A DNA stretch of 9,730 nt from Rubrobacter sp. (GTDB lineage: Bacteria > Actinomycetota > Rubrobacteria > Rubrobacterales > Rubrobacteraceae): NCBI GenBank assembly GCA_016781635.1, contig JADDPY010000491.1:1-9730 (forward strand), read 5' to 3'. The position numbers were made by a program, and so were the translations under genes. How positions within the stretch are numbered: the first letter of the stretch is position 1; the number at the start of each line of letters is the position of its first letter. Below the pieces are notes generated by a model. That model did no database searches, was not told the origin of the DNA, and saw only the letters and a program-made list of their open reading frames with translations. This document shows positions 4,680 through 9,730 of the stretch, piece after piece.

Positions 4680-5867
4680 ATGAAGATCCGCAGAGAGAGC
4701 CCCGAGACCGAGAGGTCCCCGCTGGTCCTGAACCCCGTGCTGGAAGGCCTCGGCTCCTACCCGCTGGTGCGCCTCGACGAGCGCAGGGTGAAGCTCGAAG
4801 AGAAGGGCGTGAGGCTCTTCGACTTCGGCGCCGGCGACCCTCGTGAGCCGACGGACGAGGGTATTCGTCAGGCCCTCATAAACGCCGTCCCCGAGGTGAG
4901 CCGCTACCCGAGCGCCGCGGGTACGAAGGATCTCCGCGAGGCTTTTGTGGGCTACATGAGCCGCCGCTTCGGCGTAGAGCTCGACCCCGGCACGGAGGTC
5001 CTCCCCGCCTCGGGCTCCAAAGAGGCGGTTTTCCACACGCCCCTCGCTTTCCTGCATCCGTCCCACGAGAGGCGCGGCGTCGCCTACGGCACGCCCGGCT
5101 ACCCCGTCTACGAGCGTGGGACGGTCTTCGCAGGCGGCGAAACGCTCCCGATAAAGCTCAAAAAAGAGGACGGCTTCCTGCTGCCGGTGCGCGAGATCGA
5201 CCCGGAGAGGACGCGGGCGGTTTGGATCAACTACCCTCACAATCCGACCGGCGCGACGGCGAGCCTCTCCTACTTCGAGGAGCTCGCCGCCTTCTGCCAC
5301 GAGCACGATATCCTCATATTCTCGGACGAATGCTACAACGACGTCTACTCCGGCGAGGCACCGCCCTCCATCCTCGAAGTGACGCGGGAGCGGACCCTCG
5401 CCTTCGTCTCCCTCAGCAAGCGCAGCGGCATGACGGGCTACCGCTCGGCGATGATGGCGGGCGACGGAGAGCTCATCGCCGCCCTCAAAAAGATGCGCCC
5501 CTCCATCGGCGCCGCGAGCCCTGGCTTCGTGTACGCGGCAGCTACCGCCGCCTGGCGAGACGACTCCCACGTCGATGCACGCAACCGCGTCTTCGCGGAG
5601 AAGCGCGAACTTTTTACCCGCTTCTTCGAAAGGGCGGGCCTGCGGTGGACGCAGACCAACGCGAGCCTCTACCTCTGGGCCGAGGTGCCTGAGGAGTACG
5701 GCGGAGACGACGAAGCCTACGCCCTCAAGCTCCTCGAAGAGGGACTACTCGTCGCACCCGGCTCCTCGTTCGGTCCCGGCGGCGAGGGCTACTTCCGCGT
5801 CGCCCTCGTCCCCAGGCTGGAGGACTGCAAGGCCGCGATAGAGCGCTGGGAGGCCCTGCTCCGCTAG
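4680..5867 (+). CDS. dapC: PLP aminotransferase, probable N-succinyldiaminopimelate aminotransferase
   Basis: 395 residues, class I/II (fold type I) aminotransferase. NPVLEGLGSYPLVRLDE and FGAGDPREPT are typical of the DapC-like group. YPHNPTG (185-191), SDECY (Asp216 and Tyr219 for PLP) and SLSKRSGMTGYR with the Schiff-base Lys247 are all present. A C-terminal GYFRVAL supplies the carboxylate-binding Arg. In the succinylase pathway it converts N-succinyl-2-amino-6-ketopimelate with glutamate to N-succinyl-LL-diaminopimelate. Substrate is assigned mainly from position: divergent from lysA and 140 bases before dapD. A related amino-acid aminotransferase cannot be excluded by sequence alone. 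The start is ATG 4680 with AAGGGAG very close upstream. Fold is certain, substrate likely. Confidence 0.88.
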   Translation: MKIRRESPETERSPLVLNPVLEGLGSYPLVRLDERRVKLEEKGVRLFDFGAGDPREPTDEGIRQALINAVPEVSRYPSAAGTKDLREAFVGYMSRRFGVELDPGTEVLPASGSKEAVFHTPLAFLHPSHERRGVAYGTPGYPVYERGTVFAGGETLPIKLKKEDGFLLPVREIDPERTRAVWINYPHNPTGATASLSYFEELAAFCHEHDILIFSDECYNDVYSGEAPPSILEVTRERTLAFVSLSKRSGMTGYRSAMMAGDGELIAALKKMRPSIGAASPGFVYAAATAAWRDDSHVDARNRVFAEKRELFTRFFERAGLRWTQTNASLYLWAEVPEEYGGDDEAYALKLLEEGLLVAPGSSFGPGGEGYFRVALVPRLEDCKAAIERWEALLR

Positions 5868-6007
5868 ACCGAGAGCCCGCCAGGAGGGAGTTGGAGCCGC
5901 TCATGTAGCGTTTCGTCTACGGGTGGGACCGAAGGGAGCCGGTGGGCCGTCCTTGCTAAACTGGCGCGGTTCGATACGAGATTATCGTCATATCGGGGGA
6001 ATGTCGC

Positions 6008-6817
6008 ATGAAGGATCTTATAGAGAAGGCGTTCGAGGACCGGGGGCTGCTCGATGGTGAGGAGTACGAGGGGGCCGTCCTCGACACGATAGCCGCGCTC
6101 GACTCCGGGGAGCTTCGGGTGGCGGAGAAGGACGAGAGCGGCGAGTGGCGCTCCAACGCGTGGATAATGAAGGCCATCTCGCTCTACTTCACGGTCGCGA
6201 AGATGGAGACGATCCAGGCCGGCCCCTTCGAGTACCACGACAAGATCCCGACGAAGAAAAATCTCGCCGCGGCGGGCGTGCGCGTGGTCCCGCCCGGGAC
6301 CGTCCGCTACGGGGCCTTTGTGGAGCCGGGCGTCGTCGTCATGCCGGGCTACGTGAACATCGGGGCGCGCGTCGGCAGCGGCACAATGGTCGATACCTGG
6401 GCCACCGTCGGCTCGGGGGCCCAGATCGGTCGAAACGTCCACCTCGCCGGCGGCGTCGGCATCGGCGGCGTGCTGGAGCCGCCGGGCGCGATGCCGGTCG
6501 TGATCGAAGACGGCGCCTTTATCGGCTCCCGCGCCATCGTCGTCGAGGGGGTGCGGGTCGAGAAGGAAGCGGTCCTCGGCGCGAACGTGGTCCTTACGGC
6601 TTCGACCCAGATTATCGACGTCACCGGCGAGGAGGAGGTCATATACAAGGGCCGCGTCCCGGCGCGCTCCGTGGTCGTCGCGGGGACGCGCACGAAGGAG
6701 TTCCCGGCCGGCTCCTATCAGCTCCAGACCGCTCTTATCATCGGCCAACGCCGCGAGTCGACGGACCAGAAGACCTCGCTGAACGAGGCCCTCAGGCAGT
6801 TCGGGGTGAGCCTGTGA
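6008..6817 (+). CDS. dapD: 2,3,4,5-tetrahydropyridine-2,6-dicarboxylate N-succinyltransferase
   Basis: 269 residues, close to the about 274 of Gram-negative-type DapD. It transfers succinyl from succinyl-CoA to tetrahydrodipicolinate and acts as a trimer. The N-terminal helical domain contains WRSNAWIMKAISLYF. From about residue 90 a left-handed beta helix of hexapeptide repeats begins, with the signature stretches MPGYVNIGA, GTMVDTWATVGS (Asp129 is the conserved acid) and AGGVGIGGVLEP. KGRVPARSVVVAGT closes the helix. It looks like the proteobacterial-type DapD rather than the longer actinobacterial form of Mycobacterium and Corynebacterium. ATG 6008 follows GGGGGAA at about 8 bases. The 140-base gap after dapC has only weak promoter-like matches (TTGCTA at 5953) and a small bulged hairpin (5905-5920). 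The stop overlaps the dapE start. Confidence 0.96.
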   Translation: MKDLIEKAFEDRGLLDGEEYEGAVLDTIAALDSGELRVAEKDESGEWRSNAWIMKAISLYFTVAKMETIQAGPFEYHDKIPTKKNLAAAGVRVVPPGTVRYGAFVEPGVVVMPGYVNIGARVGSGTMVDTWATVGSGAQIGRNVHLAGGVGIGGVLEPPGAMPVVIEDGAFIGSRAIVVEGVRVEKEAVLGANVVLTASTQIIDVTGEEEVIYKGRVPARSVVVAGTRTKEFPAGSYQLQTALIIGQRRESTDQKTSLNEALRQFGVSL

Positions 6818-7899
6818 GGGAGAGGATGCTCGAAGCCCTCCTGTTCTTTCTCGAACGCCCCAGCGTTATAGGCAACGAGAAAACGCTCTGCGACGATCTT
6901 GAGGCGCGCGTCGGCGGGCTCCCCGGTTGGCGGGTGGAGAGGATCGCGAACAACCTCATCGTGAGCCGCACGAGCCCGGACGTCTCGCGGGAGAGGCTGG
7001 TCCTTGCCGGTCACCTGGACACGGTGCCGGAGCCCGAGGGGGGCATTCCGGTGCGGGTCGAGGGGGACCTCGTCTACGGCCGGGGGGCCTCGGACATGAA
7101 GGCCGGCGACGCGGTGATGCTCGCGCTCCTGGAGGGCTTCGACTGGGGCTCCTCGTGGGCGGAGCCGGTCTTCGTGTTCTACGAGCACGAGGAGGGCCCC
7201 TACTCCGAGAACGGTCTGGAGGTCGTCTTCGAGGAGTGCCCCTGGGTGACGGACGCGGAGCTCGCCATCATCCTGGAACCGACGGAGAACGCCTTGGAGG
7301 CCGGTTGCATCGGCACGGCCCAGATCGAGGTGACCTTCCGTGGAACGCCCTCGCACTCCGCGCGGCCGTGGCAGGGCGAGAACGCCCTCACGGCCGCGGG
7401 CGCGTTCCTCGCATCACTGCACGAGCGCCCCGCCGAGGAGGTCATGGTCGACGGGCTCCCGTTCTACGAGGTGGTAGTCCCCACGATGGCGCGGGGCGGG
7501 AGCGCCAAAAACATCGTCCCCGACGAGTTCTGGATCAACGTAAACCACCGCTTCGCCCCCGGGCGAGGGAAGGATCACGTAGAGGCCGTCTTCGAGGAGC
7601 TTCTGAAAGGCTCCAACGCCTCGTTCGAGGTCGTGGACTTCGCCCCGAGCGGCTCCGCCGACCTGGGACACCCCTTGCTGCAGGATTTCATCGCGGGGAG
7701 CGACGATCTGCCCGCCCTCGACGTACGCCCAAAACAGGCCTGGACGGACGTCGCGCGGTTCGGGCGGGAGAGCGTGGCCGCCGCGAACTTCGGGCCCGGC
7801 AGCCCGTCCCAGGCGCACCAGAGAACAGAACACGTGAAGCTCCCGCTCCTGGTGGAGGGCTACAAGCGCCTAGAAGCTTATCTCACGTATACTTCCTGA
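6814..7899 (+). CDS. dapE: Succinyl-diaminopimelate desuccinylase, M20 family
   Basis: 361 residues. It hydrolyses N-succinyl-LL-DAP to LL-DAP and succinate with two zinc ions. GHLDTVP (His67, Asp69), GRGASDMKAGDA (bridging Asp94), YEHEEG (Glu126/Glu127: general base and metal ligand), EPT (Glu155) and GTPSHSARPWQGENA (dimer-domain His181) are visible. WTDVARF, NFGPG and AHQRTEHVK near the C-terminus complete the site. The FVFYEHEE block, HSARPW and GWTDVARF-like ending resemble the actinobacterial DapE type rather than the E. coli one. The GTG at 6814 overlaps the dapD TGA by 4 bases (GTGA), implying translational coupling. An ATG at 6826 is possible but lacks a well-spaced ribosome site. 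It is followed by the sugar-binding protein gene after 36 bases. Confidence 0.94.
   Translation: MRERMLEALLFFLERPSVIGNEKTLCDDLEARVGGLPGWRVERIANNLIVSRTSPDVSRERLVLAGHLDTVPEPEGGIPVRVEGDLVYGRGASDMKAGDAVMLALLEGFDWGSSWAEPVFVFYEHEEGPYSENGLEVVFEECPWVTDAELAIILEPTENALEAGCIGTAQIEVTFRGTPSHSARPWQGENALTAAGAFLASLHERPAEEVMVDGLPFYEVVVPTMARGGSAKNIVPDEFWINVNHRFAPGRGKDHVEAVFEELLKGSNASFEVVDFAPSGSADLGHPLLQDFIAGSDDLPALDVRPKQAWTDVARFGRESVAAANFGPGSPSQAHQRTEHVKLPLLVEGYKRLEAYLTYTS
7888..7893 (+). promoter_or_regulatory. Candidate -10 box for the sugar-binding protein gene
   Basis: TATACT inside the last codons of dapE, the same hexamer as in front of dapC. It would give a leader of about 36 bases before ATG 7936 and could separate the transporter gene from the dap operon. 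No good -35 box is seen. Confidence 0.3.
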
Positions 7900-7935
7900 C
7901 CGGGGAAGGCTTGAGACAGGATAGAAGGGGGATTC

Positions 7936-9300
7936 ATGTGCGCGATGCATTCCGCGTCGGGGAACGGCCGTCGTAGGCCTTTTGTGGGCAAGAAGATCGG
8001 CCGCCGCGAGTTCATCAAGCTCGGCGGCGCGGGCCTCGCGGGGGCGGCCCTCCTCGGGGTCGCGGGCTGCGGCGGAGGCGGTGGAGGCGGTGGAGGCGGT
8101 GCCGGGGGAAACGAGATCGTCTTCTCGTTCTTCCCGGACCCGACGGGGAGCGTCCAGAAGCTCATAGACCGGTTCAACGAGCAGAACCAAGGCATCACGG
8201 TGAAGCTGCGGGAGATGCCCGCCGACTCCGGGCAGCACTTCGACCAGCTCAACACCCAGTTCCAGTCTGGAGAAACGAGCATAGACGTGATCGGGGGCGA
8301 CGTGGTCTGGCCGGCCCAGTTCGCGGCCAACGGCTATATCGCCGACCTCTCCGACCGCTTCCCCGAGGACGAGCGCAGAGCCTTTCTCCCCGCCACGATC
8401 GAGGCGAACACTTACGAGGGTAAGGTCTACGGCGTCCCCTGGTACACGGACGCCGGCATGCTCTACTACCGTCAGGACCTCCTGGAGAAGAGCGGCTTCT
8501 CCGAGCCCCCGAAGACGTGGGACGAGCTCAAGGGGATGGCCGCAAAGGTCCGCGAGGATTCCGGGACGAGGTACGGATACGTCTTCCAGGGGGCGGATTA
8601 CGAGGGCGGGGTCGTCAACGCGCTGGAATACATCTGGACTTCCGGCGGGGACGTCCTCGACGGAGAAACGGTCGTCATAAACAGTCCGGAGGCGCGGAGG
8701 GGCCTCGAAATAGAGCGGAGCATGGTCGCCGAAGGGGTCGCCCCGGAGGGGGTCTCACAGTACAAGGAGCAGGAGTCGGCGTCGCTTTTTCTGGGCGGAG
8801 GCGCGGTCTTTATGCGCAACGTACCCCGGATGTACGCCCTCGCTTCGGACCCGGCCGAGTCGAAGATAGACCCGGCAACGATCGGTATTGCTGCGATGCC
8901 CGTGGCCGAAGAGGGCCTTCAGAGTTACAGCTCTCTGGGAGGCTGGAACCTCTTCCTCAACGCCAACTCCAAGCAGGCAGACGCCGCCTACGAATTTATC
9001 CGGTTCATGAGCGCCCCCGAGCAGCAGAAGATTCGCTCGGTAGAAGGCTCCGTGCTCCCGACGCGCAAGGAGCTCTACGAGGACCCGGAGGTGCTGGAGA
9101 AAGTTCGGGTGGCCGAGCTCGGCCAGGAAGCTATCCAGAATACCCGGCCGCGTCCGATCTCACCCTACTACTCGGACATGTCCCTCAAAATGGCAGAGCA
9201 GTTCGTGCGTTCGTTAAGGGGCAATGTAACGCCAGAAGAAGCGCTCGGGGTTCTGGAGGGCGAGCTAGAGGAGATCGTCCGCCAGAGCCAGCAACAATAG
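7936..9300 (+). CDS. Extracellular sugar-binding lipoprotein of an ABC transporter (SBP family 1)
   Basis: 454 residues. The N-terminus carries a twin-arginine motif (IGRREFIKLGG, Arg23-Arg24), a hydrophobic stretch and lipobox VAGC (Cys45), so it is probably a Tat-exported lipoprotein. A run of ten Gly (46-55), encoded by GGCGGTGGA-type short tandem repeats, forms the spacer. The mature part is a family 1 solute-binding protein: EIVFSFFPDPTGSVQKLIDR opening, DVIGGDVVWPAQFAANGYI, YGVPWYTDAGMLYYRQDLL, PKTWDELKGMAAK and LGGWNLFLNANSKQADAAYEFI. The set is typical of trehalose/maltose-type oligosaccharide binders, but the sugar cannot be named. AGAAGGGGG lies 4-5 bases before ATG 7936; in-frame alternatives at 7945 (ATG) and 7984 (GTG) are less well supported. 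No permease or ATPase gene lies beside it in the window, which is unusual for this family. Confidence 0.93.
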   Translation: MCAMHSASGNGRRRPFVGKKIGRREFIKLGGAGLAGAALLGVAGCGGGGGGGGGGAGGNEIVFSFFPDPTGSVQKLIDRFNEQNQGITVKLREMPADSGQHFDQLNTQFQSGETSIDVIGGDVVWPAQFAANGYIADLSDRFPEDERRAFLPATIEANTYEGKVYGVPWYTDAGMLYYRQDLLEKSGFSEPPKTWDELKGMAAKVREDSGTRYGYVFQGADYEGGVVNALEYIWTSGGDVLDGETVVINSPEARRGLEIERSMVAEGVAPEGVSQYKEQESASLFLGGGAVFMRNVPRMYALASDPAESKIDPATIGIAAMPVAEEGLQSYSSLGGWNLFLNANSKQADAAYEFIRFMSAPEQQKIRSVEGSVLPTRKELYEDPEVLEKVRVAELGQEAIQNTRPRPISPYYSDMSLKMAEQFVRSLRGNVTPEEALGVLEGELEEIVRQSQQQ

Positions 9301-9312
9301 CGCCTGCGCCGC

Positions 9313-9338
9313 GGAGGTCAGCGCTCTTGACTGAGGCG
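9313..9338. terminator. Weak bulged hairpin between convergent genes
   Basis: AGCGCTC pairs with GAGGCGCT with one bulged G around TTGACT, in the 64-base gap between the sugar-binding protein stop and the EAL gene stop. There is no U-tract. A weak bidirectional terminator candidate; ends are approximate. Confidence 0.25.
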
Positions 9339-9364
9339 CTCGGGTACGGGCGATACCGGTTGGG

Positions 9365-9730
9365 CTACGCCTTTGATTCTTGTCGACGGTCGAAGTCAGC
9401 TTGAAGGAGCGCGGTGGCTTCTTCGACGACGATGGGCCTCGAGAAATAGTAGCCCTGTACCAGGTCGCACCCGAGCTCTTGCAGTCGCGCGAGCTGACCT
9501 GCCGTCTCCACCCCGTGCGCGGTCACGGCCCAGCCAAGTGCGTGAGCGAGGCTGATCGTGGCTTCGACGATAGCCGCGCTCTCGGGTTCTTTGTCGAGCC
9601 CGACGACCAACGAACGGTCGATCTTCATGTAATTCAGCGGGTAGCGCTTGAGCCGGACGAGCGACGAGTGGGCCACCCCGAAGTTCTGAACCACAATATG
9701 CAAGCCAAGGTCTTTGAGCTCTTGTAGCTT
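9365..9730 (-). CDS. EAL-domain protein, C-terminal part, probably catalytically degenerate
   Basis: Partial: the frame is open to the right edge (it enters with KLQELKDLGLHIVV) and 121 residues are visible. The order of motifs is that of an EAL c-di-GMP phosphodiesterase C-terminal half: VVQNFGVAHSSLVRLKRYPL, YMKIDRSLVVGL, ALGWAVTAHGVETAGQLARL and CDLVQGYYFSRPI. However, the normally invariant DDFGTGYSSL reads QNFGVAHSSL, so both metal-binding Asp are lost. The usual AEGVE reads AHGVE, losing a conserved Glu. KIDR and QGYY are kept. Hydrolysis of c-di-GMP is therefore unlikely; the domain may bind c-di-GMP as a sensor or be decaying, though the frame is intact. The EAL motif itself and any GGDEF or sensory domains lie outside the window. 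It converges on the sugar-binding protein gene. Confidence 0.88.
   Translation of the reverse strand, partial: KLQELKDLGLHIVVQNFGVAHSSLVRLKRYPLNYMKIDRSLVVGLDKEPESAAIVEATISLAHALGWAVTAHGVETAGQLARLQELGCDLVQGYYFSRPIVVEEATALLQADFDRRQESKA

Noticed and set aside
4518..5570. Minus-strand open frame of 350 codons across dapC
   Set aside because: Antisense shadow of the aminotransferase gene with biased composition and no motifs.
5864..6748. Minus-strand open frame of 294 codons across dapD
   Set aside because: Antisense shadow; its Asp/His/Arg-rich product mirrors the hexapeptide-repeat codons of dapD.
8070..8105. Short tandem GGCGGTGGA repeats
   Set aside because: They encode the poly-Gly spacer after the lipobox, common in lipoproteins of such genomes; not an independent element.

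Overview
The window looks like chromosomal DNA from a high-GC actinomycete-grade bacterium. GTG and TTG starts are common, lipoproteins carry Gly-rich linkers after Tat-like signals, DapE is of the actinobacterial type, and -10 boxes read TAGAAT or TATACT. The style recalls Rubrobacter, but that placement is an inference. No phage, transposon, CRISPR array, tRNA or rRNA gene was seen, and I found no convincing undescribed multi-gene system.

Left part (1-2086): a HTH/coiled-coil protein gene on the minus strand (possibly leaderless) lies downstream of a minus-strand Rieske [2Fe-2S] lipoprotein. The Rieske gene is divergent from a plus-strand DoxX-family membrane protein gene. The short Rieske/DoxX intergenic region carries two perfect inverted repeats.

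Middle-left (2087-3260): about 800 bases hold no intact gene. On the minus strand they contain decayed remnants of two cyclic-di-GMP-type domains: an HD-GYP tail (2425-2618) and, directly after it, an EAL C-terminal half broken by two frameshifts (2145-2424). A small lipoprotein made of 11-residue repeats follows on the plus strand, preceded by a 17-bp palindrome over its candidate -10 box. A strong hairpin then separates it from convergent lysA.

Centre (3261-7899): a lysine/meso-diaminopimelate block. lysA (minus) is divergent from an aminotransferase (probable dapC), dapD and dapE (plus; dapD and dapE overlap by 4 bases). Together these give the last steps of the succinylase branch: tetrahydrodipicolinate to N-succinyl-2-amino-6-ketopimelate (DapD), to N-succinyl-LL-DAP (DapC), to LL-DAP (DapE), and finally meso-DAP to lysine (LysA). 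DapA, DapB and DapF are not in the window.

Right part (7936-9730): a Tat-type lipoprotein sugar-binding protein of an ABC importer, with no permease gene beside it, faces the C-terminal half of an EAL-domain protein running in from the right edge. That EAL domain lacks key metal-binding residues and is probably catalytically dead.
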